Assembly (NCBI GenBank): GCA_023392615.1
Contig: JAEVYT010000005.1
Coordinates: forward strand, 1-64,000
Reading direction: 5' to 3'
DNA from: Bacillota bacterium
Lineage (GTDB): Bacteria; Bacillota; Clostridia; Lachnospirales; Lachnospiraceae
Length of the DNA stretch: 64,000 bases
Shown here: positions 44,292 to 53,583 of the stretch, piece by piece
Position numbering within the stretch: the first letter of the stretch is position 1
How the letters are laid out: the number at the start of each line of letters is the position of its first letter
The notes under the pieces: generated by a model
The model's input: only the letters and a program-made list of their open reading frames with translations
Told to the model about the DNA's origin: nothing
Database searches by the model: none
Made by a program: the position numbers and the translations under genes

Positions 44292-45929
44292 ATGTCAAAT
44301 TCAGATAAAGCCAATGAAGCAGTACAAACCACTGCTACAGCCAACATTAACAATACAACCACTATATTAGATAGTGCCAAGCCGCTCTCAAAGTCCATCA
44401 TCTGGAAGTTACAATCAGACTTCTATGAGAATCAGGGTCCCGAGGCTTGGATTCGAGGAATCGTTCCTCAATATATTACGACCAACCCATACATCGCGAA
44501 TCTCTATGTGAAGACTGTATTCGCATACTGCAGGGATATTGTGAGTACGGAGGAGTTTAATAAAGACTCCACGATCTACATCATGGAGCTTGCCGCCGGT
44601 GTGGGAAGGTTTACGTATACATTTTTAAAGAGATTTCTAAAGATGCTTGAGCAGTCCACCCTTAAAGGGTTAAAGTTCAAGTACTTGATCACAGATCTTG
44701 CCGAACGTAATGTAGAGTACTGGTTAGCTCACAGCTATTTGAAGCCCTACTTTGAGAGCGGGGTACTTGATTGCGCTACCTTTGATATGACGAAGGACGA
44801 TGAACTCTCATTAAGATATTCCGGTGAAGTTCTAAGCAAAGGAAACCTTCAAAATCCTCTTATATTATTCGCTAATTATACCTTCGACAGTTTGCCACAG
44901 GATACATTCTATGTGAATGAAGGGGAGCTCTATGAAGGTCTAATAACCGTTACCTCAACTGATGCACCGATTGATGCAAGTGATCACTCCATACTGGCAG
45001 GGCTAGATTATGAATATACGGACAAGCTGATTCAGGCAAATGCGTATTATGAGGAGGATACTCTTAATTGTCTCCTCCTATCTTATAAGGATCTCCTCAA
45101 CGACAGTGCATTTTCTGTACCAATTGAGGCTCTACGCTGTATTAATCGCTTAAGATCATTATTCAATGATGATATCGTGCTGCTCTCCTCGGATAAAGGA
45201 TATCGTAACCTCTCCTCGATGGAACAGATATATCATCCCTTCCTGTCAAAGCACGGCTCCATCTCTCTAACTGTGAACTTCCATGCTATGGAGCTTTATT
45301 TTAATAGCCTTGGAGGAAAAGCAATCCATACTCTCTATGACCATGAGAATGTTACAATGTCCTTATTCCTATTAAGTTCGCGACCACATGATTTTGTGGA
45401 GACAACGATGGCATTTAATGAGATTATTGAAAGCATCGGACCGGATGATTTTTATATCCTTAAGAAGGCCGTATTACCTCATCATGCGTCCCTTACTACA
45501 AGGGAATTACTAACCTTTTTACGCTACACAATGTATGATTCAAGAACCTTCCTTGAATTCTACAATACACTACTTAGTCGAATTCAAGATGAGGAGGCTT
45601 TCCCAAGAGAAGAGCTGGTTTCTATCATTGATGGAGTACGGGAAAACTATTTTCCAATCGGTGAAGAAGGAGATTTGTGTTACTGTTTAGGAACGATATT
45701 AGCCTACTTTGAATATGACTATGATGCTATCGAACTTTTTCAAACCTCTATGGAATTCTACGGTGAGGACCCCTCTATTCATTATGAGATTGCTCTATGC
45801 TACTATAATCTGCAAGTATTCGATATAGCTATAGAGCACCTTGAGAAATCCTTACTTCTTGACCCTGGGTTCGAAGATAGCCTTAACCTTAAAGGGATTA
45901 TTGATGAAATCTCCTCCGACAGCCTTTGA
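44292..45929 (+). CDS. SAM methyltransferase-like protein with TPR tail
   Basis: This 545-residue protein has a methyltransferase-like core (residues 90-260; MELAAGVGRFTYTFLKRF resembles motif I, and LILFANYTFDSLPQDTF motif IV) and a C-terminal TPR-like helical part (residues 470-540; SIHYEIALCYYNLQVFDIAI). It might be a MidA-type (NDUFAF7-like) enzyme. Function is unknown. A GGGAGG site precedes the start and a hairpin follows. Confidence 0.65.
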   Translation: MSNSDKANEAVQTTATANINNTTTILDSAKPLSKSIIWKLQSDFYENQGPEAWIRGIVPQYITTNPYIANLYVKTVFAYCRDIVSTEEFNKDSTIYIMELAAGVGRFTYTFLKRFLKMLEQSTLKGLKFKYLITDLAERNVEYWLAHSYLKPYFESGVLDCATFDMTKDDELSLRYSGEVLSKGNLQNPLILFANYTFDSLPQDTFYVNEGELYEGLITVTSTDAPIDASDHSILAGLDYEYTDKLIQANAYYEEDTLNCLLLSYKDLLNDSAFSVPIEALRCINRLRSLFNDDIVLLSSDKGYRNLSSMEQIYHPFLSKHGSISLTVNFHAMELYFNSLGGKAIHTLYDHENVTMSLFLLSSRPHDFVETTMAFNEIIESIGPDDFYILKKAVLPHHASLTTRELLTFLRYTMYDSRTFLEFYNTLLSRIQDEEAFPREELVSIIDGVRENYFPIGEEGDLCYCLGTILAYFEYDYDAIELFQTSMEFYGEDPSIHYEIALCYYNLQVFDIAIEHLEKSLLLDPGFEDSLNLKGIIDEISSDSL

Positions 45930-46008
45930 TCTGAATAAGATAGCTATCGAAAGCGAATTCAAATAATAATCAACCAAATAAAAATTGTTCAAACGATAAT
46001 AATAAAAC

Positions 46009-46045
46009 ACAGCAAGGTTGAGTTAACTACACCCAATCTTGCTGT
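46009..46045. terminator. Terminator between methyltransferase-TPR gene and fprA
   Basis: ACAGCAAGGTTGAGT and ACACCCAATCTTGCTGT form a long stem. The genes converge here, so it serves both. Confidence 0.7.
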
Positions 46046-46077
46046 ACTTCCATCTATATTATCTTGATATCAAGTTA

Positions 46078-47271
46078 TTACTTCTCTAACTCTTTCACAA
46101 ACTCTTTTCCATACTCTCTGATTTTATCGATCTCCGTTACATCCGGAACCCATAAGGAACGATGTCCTTCATTCAATAATCTCATTCCGCTCTTAGTAAG
46201 CTCTTCATTTAACTGTTTTACCACTTCTCCGCTCCAGCCATAGCTACCGAAGGACGCTGCTGATTTATTCTTGAATTTCAGCCCTTTCACCATCTCCATT
46301 AAGCCACCGATGGAATGAAGATATCCATTATTCACGGTTGGTGAACCCACTAAGATCGCCTTAGAACGAAAGATATCTGTGATGATGTCATTCTTATCCG
46401 TCTTTGAGGCATTATGGAGTTTAACGGTAACCTCCGGATCTGCCTCATGAATTCCACTGGCAATCGCCTCCGCCATCTTTCTTGTAGCGTTCCACATCGT
46501 ATCATAGATAATTGTAATCTGATTCTCCCGATAGTTATCAGCCCAAGTAAGATACTTTTCTACGATTTGTGTGGGATTTTCTTTCCAGATCACACCGTGA
46601 CTTGGGCAAATGAGATCAACCGGAAGATTAAAGCCCAATACCTCATGGATTTTCTTTGTAACCAAACCGCTAAATGGTGTCAATATGTTTGCGTAGTATT
46701 TGATTGCCTCTTCATGGAGTTCGCTTTCATCCACACAATCATTATAGAGAGATTCTGAAGCATAATGTTGTCCAAATGCATCATTACTAAACAGAATATT
46801 CTCCCCTGTCATATAAGTAAACATGGAATCCGGCCAATGCAGCATGGGTGCTTCAACGAAGATAAGCTTATTCTCCCCGATGTCTAATGTATCCCCTGTC
46901 TTCACCGTTACAAAGTTCCAATCCTCATGGTAATGCCCTTTTAATATCTGTGCCCCCTTCGCGGTACAATATACAGGGGTTCCCGGTATCTCCCGAAGCA
47001 GCTCCGGCAAAGCACCGCTGTGGTCGATCTCTCCATGGTTCGCTATGATATAATCAATCTTATTTAAATCAATCTCCTGCTTTAATCTGGTAACAAATTC
47101 TTTGTCAAATGGTTGCCATACAGTATCAATTAATACTATTTTTTTATCACGAATTAAATATGAATTATAAGAGGAGCCTCTTCGTGTGGAATACTCCTTC
47201 CCATGAAAGCTCTTAAGCTCCCAATCTACTTTTCCTACCCAAGTTACTTTATCTGTTATATTCTTACCCAT
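46078..47271 (-). CDS. fprA: A-type flavoprotein FprA (flavodiiron protein)
   Basis: This 397-residue protein joins a beta-lactamase-like diiron domain (residues 1-250) and a flavodoxin domain (residues 255-395). The diiron motif HGEIDHSGALPEL and the later Asp and His ligands are present, as is the flavodoxin loop IIYDTMWNATRKMAEAI and GSYGWSGEVV. It reduces oxygen or nitric oxide to harmless products in anaerobes. The start could be at 47271 or a few codons earlier. It lies downstream of the DUF438 gene and fits the neighbouring nitrosative stress cluster. Confidence 0.9.
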   Translation of the reverse strand: MGKNITDKVTWVGKVDWELKSFHGKEYSTRRGSSYNSYLIRDKKIVLIDTVWQPFDKEFVTRLKQEIDLNKIDYIIANHGEIDHSGALPELLREIPGTPVYCTAKGAQILKGHYHEDWNFVTVKTGDTLDIGENKLIFVEAPMLHWPDSMFTYMTGENILFSNDAFGQHYASESLYNDCVDESELHEEAIKYYANILTPFSGLVTKKIHEVLGFNLPVDLICPSHGVIWKENPTQIVEKYLTWADNYRENQITIIYDTMWNATRKMAEAIASGIHEADPEVTVKLHNASKTDKNDIITDIFRSKAILVGSPTVNNGYLHSIGGLMEMVKGLKFKNKSAASFGSYGWSGEVVKQLNEELTKSGMRLLNEGHRSLWVPDVTEIDKIREYGKEFVKELEK

Positions 47272-47330
47272 ATTAATAACCAAGCCTTTCTACATAGCCT
47301 GCAAACTTTGGGTCGCAGGTTCAAATTTGC

Positions 47331-47357
47331 GTGTGAAAAAACTATGATTTTTCACAC
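47331..47357 (-). terminator. Hairpin between DUF438 gene and fprA
   Basis: GTGTGAAAAA and TTTTTCACAC pair and on the minus strand end in TTTTTTCACAC. It can lower read-through into fprA. Confidence 0.5.
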
Positions 47358-47381
47358 TAATTCCTCCAAATGTTTAATATA

Positions 47382-48596
47382 CTATTCCGACATGAGTCTC
47401 TTCTCGCCCTCAATCTCTTGAATTGGTTTAATGTCCTGCGTAACCTCCAACACACCTAGATATTCACCTTGTTCACTTCGAACGGCATAATAGCGTATTA
47501 GTACGAATTTATTCCCCATCCTAATCCAGAAATCCTCGTGATCCTTTACACCGTTCTTAAAATCCTCCACAATCTTCTCTACGATATGGACACTAGCCGG
47601 TGGATGGCAGTTGGATACATTTCGTCCGATGATGGCCTTGGTACGTGGGAAGGTTCTCTCTTTTCCTTCGGAAAAATATTTCACCAGATCATTTTTATCC
47701 ACAAAGGTGATATCAAAGGGAAGTGAATTCAACACAGCGGTTAATTCCTCCACCTCAAACACTCCGGAAGGCAACCTGACACGGCCTGGCTCATGGTTCT
47801 CCTTTGGATCTTTCGCTACCTCTACCTTCGCATCCTTCACCGGAGTCCATACAGGAACATTATCCACCAGGTATCCAATCTCCTTACTCTCATCCGCGAT
47901 GACCTTCCATTCATCCTGGGTCAGTGTTTCTAAGAGCATCGGGATCATGATGTTCTCTTCCTTGAAGATCATCTCCTTCACCCGTTCCACTGCATCCTTC
48001 GCTTTTTGCTTTATCTCTTCTATGTTAACTTCCTTCTGAGTGAGCAGCGCCTTCACTTCCTTAATTTGTGCTCGAATCTCGTCATCCACTCCCCACATAA
48101 CCTTAGGGGGTGCGGTGATACCGTACTGTTCCATATACGGGAATAAAAGATTTTCTTTTCTAAGGTAATGAATATGAACCTTCCACAGTTCCTCCATACC
48201 CTGTAATAGCTTACCTCTGTCTATCCCGTCTGCCTCACCGGATAACTGAGGTTCGATTTCTTTCTGAATGATATATTCTATCTGTCTGTTTTCACGGAAT
48301 AATATATTCGCAGGATGTCCCGGTATCTTTGTCTGATCAGTCGGCTGGTGAATCTCTTCAATGGAACCTTTGAATACTGCTGCATGTACATCACACAGTT
48401 TTTGTATTTCCTCAACCGGCAGCCCTTCTTTTATCAAAGCACCTTCCGCTTCTGATATCTCAGTAGCTGATACCCCCTGAAACGCTTCTTCAAACTGTTC
48501 TTTAACCTCCTCCACTGACTTTCCTTCGTGAAGTTGTTTGATAATCTCCTTAATCGTCTGTTGACGATACTCTCTGTTGTTTATATACTCACTCAT
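47382..48596 (-). CDS. DUF438 protein with hemerythrin-like and PAS parts
   Basis: This 404-residue protein has an N-terminal DUF438 module (residues 10-75, RQQTIKEIIKQLHEGKSVEE), a hemerythrin-like region with histidines (HIHYLRKENLLFPYMEQYG then EENIMIPMLLETL) and a C-terminal PAS-like domain (residues 290-395, DITFVDKNDLVKYFSEG then RNVSNCHPPASVHIV). It probably binds iron or heme and senses oxygen or NO. AGGAGTG lies inside the end of the DUF1858 gene, 4 bp away, so the two are coupled in translation. Confidence 0.85.
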   Translation of the reverse strand: MSEYINNREYRQQTIKEIIKQLHEGKSVEEVKEQFEEAFQGVSATEISEAEGALIKEGLPVEEIQKLCDVHAAVFKGSIEEIHQPTDQTKIPGHPANILFRENRQIEYIIQKEIEPQLSGEADGIDRGKLLQGMEELWKVHIHYLRKENLLFPYMEQYGITAPPKVMWGVDDEIRAQIKEVKALLTQKEVNIEEIKQKAKDAVERVKEMIFKEENIMIPMLLETLTQDEWKVIADESKEIGYLVDNVPVWTPVKDAKVEVAKDPKENHEPGRVRLPSGVFEVEELTAVLNSLPFDITFVDKNDLVKYFSEGKERTFPRTKAIIGRNVSNCHPPASVHIVEKIVEDFKNGVKDHEDFWIRMGNKFVLIRYYAVRSEQGEYLGVLEVTQDIKPIQEIEGEKRLMSE

Positions 48597-48600
48597 AATA

Positions 48601-48828
48601 TCACTCCTTTATTTCAAAACCTTTCTCGATAAGAGTTTTTTTAATCTCCTCTAAACTGATCCTTTTTAACACCGCTCCCTTTGGTAATGTCATAAATCTG
48701 CCTGCAGTTTTAAGCATTCCCGGCTTCGTGATATCTGTAAATCCAAGGGACTCCAGTATTTCTATCATCTCAGGGTATTCACCGGTTAATTCATAGATCG
48801 ATTTATTCAAATATATAACTTTATTCAT
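48601..48828 (-). CDS. DUF1858 protein
   Basis: This 75-residue protein matches DUF1858, a small helical domain that often accompanies hybrid-cluster, RIC or DUF438 proteins. It reads LNKSIYELTGEYPEMIEILESLGF then FMTLPKGAVLKRISLEEI. It may present a substrate or bind a metal partner. It lies between ric and the DUF438 gene, 21 and 4 bp away. Function is not known. Confidence 0.85.
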   Translation of the reverse strand: MNKVIYLNKSIYELTGEYPEMIEILESLGFTDITKPGMLKTAGRFMTLPKGAVLKRISLEEIKKTLIEKGFEIKE

Positions 48829-48849
48829 AGCCTACCCCTTTCATCGGAT

Positions 48850-49542
48850 TTAATGCTTTGCATAATCCTTAAGTAAAATATTATTCTCAAGATGAATATG
48901 CTGATGAAGGTCATCCTCCATCTCCTCCAGTAATTGATAGGTTCTTGCATAAGTTTTGCACGCATCAGTCGGTACCTGATAATCATGAGTTAACTCACGG
49001 AGCTTGACGAGTAATTCTCCAGCCCCCTCATGCTCCTCGGTGATGATCCTTGCTAATTCAGTAATCTCTTCTCTGTTCTTATCAGTTTGATCAAAATCGG
49101 GAAATAACATGGTTTCTTCCTTTAACAAATGCTGCTCTAAGTCTGTCTTTAATTGACCATATACACGGTACACTTCAAATAACTCCGCATGATTCTTACC
49201 ATGTACTCTTAATAAGGTGTTCAGTAATTCAGAAATCTCAGGGAGTACCCGTCTCATATATTCATGATGGGTATCCTCGATGTAAGTAGTCAGCACCTCC
49301 GGACTCATCTGGTCAAACTTTTTATCAGCCTGCTCATAGCTTGCTTTTCGTTGGTCATAGACTTCATCTAATCTGTCAAATAGTATCTTTTGATCGATCT
49401 TCTGTTCCTCAACTACTTGAATAAAATTACGATGTCCACCACAGCAGAAATCTATTCCAAATTCCTTAAATACCTCTGTCGCTTGCGGTAATTCCACCAC
49501 CACTTCACCGATTGTTGCATTTTTGTCCTGATATCTTCTCAT
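48850..49542 (-). CDS. ric: Iron-sulfur cluster repair di-iron protein RIC (ScdA/YtfE)
   Basis: RIC repairs iron-sulfur clusters hurt by nitric oxide or peroxide. The 230-residue protein has an N-terminal DUF542 part with FGIDFCCGGHRNF and a hemerythrin-like four-helix part with ligands in THHEYMRRVLP, HGKNHAELF, HLLKEETMLFP, EEHEGAGELL and HQHIHLENNI. Its promoter carries a TGTGA-N6-TCACA site at -41.5, so a Crp/Fnr-type protein should activate it. The next gene upstream codes for such a regulator. Confidence 0.95.
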   Translation of the reverse strand: MRRYQDKNATIGEVVVELPQATEVFKEFGIDFCCGGHRNFIQVVEEQKIDQKILFDRLDEVYDQRKASYEQADKKFDQMSPEVLTTYIEDTHHEYMRRVLPEISELLNTLLRVHGKNHAELFEVYRVYGQLKTDLEQHLLKEETMLFPDFDQTDKNREEITELARIITEEHEGAGELLVKLRELTHDYQVPTDACKTYARTYQLLEEMEDDLHQHIHLENNILLKDYAKH

Positions 49543-49626
49543 ATAATCCTCCTTCTTTGTCCTGCACTCTCTACAGGATCATTATCTTTATAAGATGAAT
49601 TTGTTAATTGTTTCTTTATGTTTCAT

Positions 49627-49669
49627 ATTATAGACATATAAAAAGAGAAAAGATGTGATTACAGTCACA
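49627..49669 (-). promoter_or_regulatory. ric promoter with TGTGA-N6-TCACA operator
   Basis: On the minus strand a -10 TATAAT lies at 49627-49632. The palindrome TGTGATTACAGTCACA occupies 49654-49669 with its centre at 49661.5. If transcription starts near 49620 the operator is centred at -41.5, the usual class II activator place for Crp/Fnr-type proteins. No -35 box is seen, as expected for an activated promoter. The site matches the E. coli CRP consensus and is like that of clostridial HcpR. Confidence 0.7.
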
Positions 49670-49682
49670 CTTTTCTCTCTTT
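49642..49682 (-). terminator. Hairpin that overlaps the ric operator, probable end of the crp/fnr gene
   Basis: AAAGAGAAAAG and CTTTTCTCTCTTT extend the operator palindrome to a stem of more than 15 bp. On the minus strand it is followed by TTTTTATA, so the same DNA can end the upstream regulator transcript and bind a regulator for ric. Confidence 0.7.
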
Positions 49683-49781
49683 ATTTATCTGATTTTATTC
49701 TTTTTATATTATAATGATCAAGTCGGTTTGAAGCCCATAGCATACAACATTCTATAAAAGCAGATCCTATCACATTCTTCT

Positions 49782-50501
49782 CTATATATTATCATTCCCT
49801 TCTTCTAAGGCTGATTGATCAAGTATTAATAGAGCTTTATTGGACACTGAACGAATTATACCATCATTTTCGAGCTGGCTTAATTTACGACTCACCGTCT
49901 CTCTTGCGATTCCAAGGTAGTTCGCCATTCCCTCTCGGCTTAGCGGAAGGCGAATCAGTATCCCTTCTTCCACCTCTTTCCCGAACTTAGCGGAATAGTC
50001 TAGTAGGAGTGCATTGATTCTCATATCAATGTTTCTCACTCCCATGCTCTCCATGGAATGTTCCAGTCGAAGCATTCGTTTACCTAATTCTTCGATAATC
50101 TTAACTCCCATATCAGGATACTGAAGTAATAGCTTCTGAAAATGTTCCTTCGAAAGCATACATACAAATACCGGCTCCAATGCTTCAACGGTATAAGTAG
50201 CCTTTCTTTGTGTTAATAGATACTGTTCTCCGAAGAAATCTCCTTCTGAAAAGAGGTATAGAATTTGCTCTCTGCCCTCCGGAGTATATTTGTATGCTTT
50301 CACACTTCCCTCATTAATAATAACAATCGAATCCAGATTATCACCTATAGAGAATATCGCTTCTCCCTTCTTAAAGGATTTGTGAATAATTAATTCTGAT
50401 ATTCGAAACATATCTTCATGATTTAATCCGCCAAATATAGGAACCTTATGAAGGCATAACTGATTATGACAATGGGTACATACGTGACTACTCTCTGACA
50501 T
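49782..50501 (-). CDS. Crp/Fnr-family transcriptional regulator
   Basis: This 239-residue regulator has an N-terminal cysteine group (CTHCHNQLC), a cyclic-nucleotide-type beta-barrel (GEAIFSIGDNLDSIVIINEG) and a winged-helix part with GMANYLGIARETVSRKLSQL. RETVSRK has the Glu and Arg that read TGTGA half-sites in Crp. The cysteines may hold an iron-sulfur cluster, so it could sense NO or oxygen, like HcpR, but this is a guess. I use the ATG at 50501, which has AAGGGAG upstream; a start 46 codons earlier has no such site. It likely controls ric, whose promoter has a matching operator. Confidence 0.85.
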   Translation of the reverse strand: MSESSHVCTHCHNQLCLHKVPIFGGLNHEDMFRISELIIHKSFKKGEAIFSIGDNLDSIVIINEGSVKAYKYTPEGREQILYLFSEGDFFGEQYLLTQRKATYTVEALEPVFVCMLSKEHFQKLLLQYPDMGVKIIEELGKRMLRLEHSMESMGVRNIDMRINALLLDYSAKFGKEVEEGILIRLPLSREGMANYLGIARETVSRKLSQLENDGIIRSVSNKALLILDQSALEEGNDNI

Positions 50502-50613
50502 AGAACAAACTCCCTTCTTCTTTCGTTCAATTATGGTTATATGCTTCTTTTCTAATTGAGCTAGAATGACGATTTCACTGTCATTATTTTTATATATTAT
50601 ACTATAAAATATA

Positions 50614-50666
50614 ACAGAGCCGTTAATAGATTTTAACATGAATTATCATTATCTATACAGCTCTGT
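50614..50666 (-). terminator. Terminator after the MFS gene
   Basis: ACAGAGC and GCTCTGT pair around a long loop with an inner ATCTA/TAGAT match, and on the minus strand are followed by TATATTTTATAG. The region also holds a -10 TATAAT for the Crp/Fnr gene. Confidence 0.55.
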
Positions 50667-50701
50667 ATTTATTTATAATTCTTTATTTATTGTCAAGCTA
50701 A

Positions 50702-51949
50702 TTATTCATAAGCCGGCTCGTTCTCTATCTCTTTTCTCTTACTTCTCAGACATATCCCATACATACCAATTGTACCCAGAAGTGCTAGTATAAAACATAG
50801 TGGCCAAATATAATTTAACCCTACCTCCTGAATAAATTTGCCCGCAATTGAGGTTCCACCTGCTGCACCGATTGACCAGCTTAACGATCCGATTGCACTG
50901 AATCTGGCTCTGAAGTTACTAGGGCTGTTATCAGCCATATATACGCTAAAGTTCGTAACGACCAATATCTCACCAATCGTCCAAACCACCGTAGACAGGA
51001 TAAATAACGGAAAGCTGTGAATGAAAGCAAGCATTCCAAAACCGACCGCATATAACAATCCCGCCATGGCGATATTAGTTAATGGCTTCCTATGCTTTGT
51101 CAATGCAGTTACCCCCACGGTAAATACTAATACCGTAATAGCATTTACACTCATTAAGATACCGAATTTACTTGCACCGCTACTTCCGAATACAGAATCC
51201 GCCGTGAGTGGTAAGGAAAATCTGTGTTGTGTATAAACAAAGCTATATAAAATGTATATAATTAAAAACAATATAATTTGCGGACGTTTTATTAAAGCGT
51301 GAAGGGTACTTCCCTTTTCCGCCTTCTCCTTAACCGTATATGCAGTCGTGTGAATATGATCCGATTTTTCTTCTTTAATAAACTTCCATATTAAGATAAT
51401 TGCTATAAATGAGGTAATTGCGTCGCCGATAAAGAGCATTGGAAGAAAATTGTTAAATAAAAATCCTGCTACAACCGGACCGATTGCCACACCTAAATTG
51501 ATGCCTATGTATTGTAATGAATTCCCTTGCTGTCGTTGATGAGGAGGAAGAATATCTGTAATGATTGCTTGTATCGGTGCCCTGACTGCTCCGCTAAAGA
51601 AGGTCGAAAATAATAGTAGGCCTACTACAATGATTGGGTCTTTAATAAAAGCACACGGAATCAATGTTAATGCCGCCCCTCCCTGAGCAATCAGATAAGT
51701 TTTCTTTCTTCCGAATTCATCTGCAAGCTTCCCGCTGATAATAGAGGATGGAATACCGATCAATGACGCAATAGTTACGATAATACCAACTTCTCCAAAT
51801 GAGAGTCCTATCTTCAGCGTCAGATACATCGTCAAAAACGGAAAGACAAACTCACCGAATCTGTTGATTACTGTTGCTAGGAACAATATATACATGTTCT
51901 TAGGTAAGCCCTTATACGTGTCCAAAAATTTTAGTTTGATAACAATCAT
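50702..51949 (-). CDS. MFS transporter
   Basis: This 415-residue protein has about 12 hydrophobic helices. The loop between helices 2 and 3 reads SGKLADEFGRKKTYLIA, the usual MFS motif A (GxLaDrxGRkxxl). It may export a drug or a metabolite (MdtG-type). It is a single gene ended by a hairpin, with no regulator beside it, so the substrate is unknown. Confidence 0.9.
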   Translation of the reverse strand: MIVIKLKFLDTYKGLPKNMYILFLATVINRFGEFVFPFLTMYLTLKIGLSFGEVGIIVTIASLIGIPSSIISGKLADEFGRKKTYLIAQGGAALTLIPCAFIKDPIIVVGLLLFSTFFSGAVRAPIQAIITDILPPHQRQQGNSLQYIGINLGVAIGPVVAGFLFNNFLPMLFIGDAITSFIAIILIWKFIKEEKSDHIHTTAYTVKEKAEKGSTLHALIKRPQIILFLIIYILYSFVYTQHRFSLPLTADSVFGSSGASKFGILMSVNAITVLVFTVGVTALTKHRKPLTNIAMAGLLYAVGFGMLAFIHSFPLFILSTVVWTIGEILVVTNFSVYMADNSPSNFRARFSAIGSLSWSIGAAGGTSIAGKFIQEVGLNYIWPLCFILALLGTIGMYGICLRSKRKEIENEPAYE

Positions 51950-52119
51950 CTCTCTTCCTGTGCATTAAAATGTAATAATTTAGCTAGTCTTTCTACTATA
52001 TCACAAACATTTTATTGAGGAAAGAAGAAATAATTGTTACCTTTTACCATATATTGGAGTATAAAGAAGTTGAATTACTTATTATGTTGATAAGAAATGA
52101 TATCTTAAATGAGTTAATT

Positions 52120-52369
52120 GTCAAACGCCCTAATTAAATATAAAATCATCAATGTGAAATTGATATGTATCCAAAAAAAATGGAACAACATATATTCTTA
52201 AACAACTGTATGAAGACGTTGGTGCTTAGGTTGTGTATTTTACAACCTTATGCACCACTACGTACTTCATCCAAGCGAGAGCGTGTTGCTTAGGAAATAT
52301 ATTGTTTCATTCTTTTATACATCTACTATAATCATATTGATGGTCACATAACAAATCAAGGCTTTTGAC
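52120..52369. repeat. Long imperfect palindrome, copy B of a dispersed element
   Basis: The 250-bp region folds on itself: outer arms start GTCAAA and end TTTGAC, inner arms run through ATGTAT/ATACAT and ACAACATATATTC-type matches to a core at 52203-52289. This core is the inverted copy of the one at 5077-5163. It fills most of the gap 51950-52380 between two minus-strand genes. It has no protein-coding frame. Confidence 0.8.
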
Positions 52370-52380
52370 TAATAAAAAGG

Positions 52381-53583
52381 TTAATAAGGCGATGATAACT
52401 TCGTCCCTCCCACTGAAGCCATCAAACGGGTCGGTACAAATTTTTTTCCATTCCAGCTTAATTGATTTTGGATATATCCGAGAGTATCTGCATTATATGT
52501 ACCGATTATCCTTTGAATCGCCGATAACTCATAATACGCTTCCTTCTCATTACTAATGAACGGAATTAAAGAACTAAGCGAAAGAACCTCCCCCTTCACT
52601 GGCTCGATCAATTCTTCATTCGCATGATAATACTGCGACAAATATGATTCTCCTCTATCACTGATATCCAATATGAATTGTGTATCTAGTGGTTCACTAC
52701 TTACCTTAACTCTATACTGATCCTGATATAGAACAGTATAGGTGTTTTGCAAATTATAAGTATCAGTATTAAACAATTCTTTTATTTGATTATCAAATGC
52801 TGAATATATGTAGAATACACCGTACCCTCCACTGCCACCGGTATCCATGCTTAACTTAATCTCATCCACTTTATCTTTTGTAAAATCTCCTAGAAATATC
52901 ATCGGATTATAACCGGAATTCACTTGTGGAAGTATTGTTTTTAATGCCTTCGTACGACCATCCTCTATAACTACCGAGATATTCATAATATAGGTACTAT
53001 CATTATCATCGCTTCGAGTCCCATATAAAATCACCGTGTCCGGTACCCCGTCCCCGTTAACATCTCCGTATTTAGTATCAATTATTACCTTATTTATATT
53101 CATAGCTTTTAACTGTTTCACGTTTGGCGTTTTTGTTATGTCGTAATCCGTGAACATTCCCCAGTTTTCCATAGAATTATATCTGGGATTATTTGATCGA
53201 AAGAATACAATGATTGGCACGAAATTCAACTCAGGGTGATTCTCAAAAAAATCCCTATCCCCAAATCGTATTGCTTCCAGTGCTAATGGCAGTTCCCTAC
53301 GGAATATAAAGTTGCGTACTCCTGTGATGCCACGCCCTGAACCGCCGTCAACATCTAGGTACACATAATATAGATAACCTCCGACATTCTCCACCCATTC
53401 ACCTCGTACTTCATCCCTCATCTCCGTTATTTTATCATTCGCGTAATCTGGCCCTATATCCAAAAACAGCTCTCCTGTTATGTCGGAGTGTGTTAATGTA
53501 TACCTTCTTGGTATGATAGGATCTGTTCTTGTAACTCCCTCTTGATATGTCACATATAACTTTTTCGGATCCAATTTACTCAT
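52381..53583 (-). CDS. VCBS/FG-GAP-like protein
   Basis: This 400-residue protein has no signal peptide and no membrane helix. A calcium-binding-like loop GDVNGDGVPDTVILYG, which resembles FG-GAP/VCBS repeats of integrin-type propellers, lies near residue 175. A second, weaker one (FLGDFTKDKVDEIKLSMDTG) lies near residue 255. The family occurs in Clostridia without known role. It is alone on its strand. The distance to spoIID, which runs away, is 225 bp. Confidence 0.6.
   Translation of the reverse strand: MSKLDPKKLYVTYQEGVTRTDPIIPRRYTLTHSDITGELFLDIGPDYANDKITEMRDEVRGEWVENVGGYLYYVYLDVDGGSGRGITGVRNFIFRRELPLALEAIRFGDRDFFENHPELNFVPIIVFFRSNNPRYNSMENWGMFTDYDITKTPNVKQLKAMNINKVIIDTKYGDVNGDGVPDTVILYGTRSDDNDSTYIMNISVVIEDGRTKALKTILPQVNSGYNPMIFLGDFTKDKVDEIKLSMDTGGSGGYGVFYIYSAFDNQIKELFNTDTYNLQNTYTVLYQDQYRVKVSSEPLDTQFILDISDRGESYLSQYYHANEELIEPVKGEVLSLSSLIPFISNEKEAYYELSAIQRIIGTYNADTLGYIQNQLSWNGKKFVPTRLMASVGGTKLSSPY

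Noticed and set aside
47298..47325. tRNA T-arm-like sequence (GCAGGTTCAAATTTGC)
   Set aside because: No acceptor, D-arm or anticodon arm can be built around it, so it is not a tRNA.
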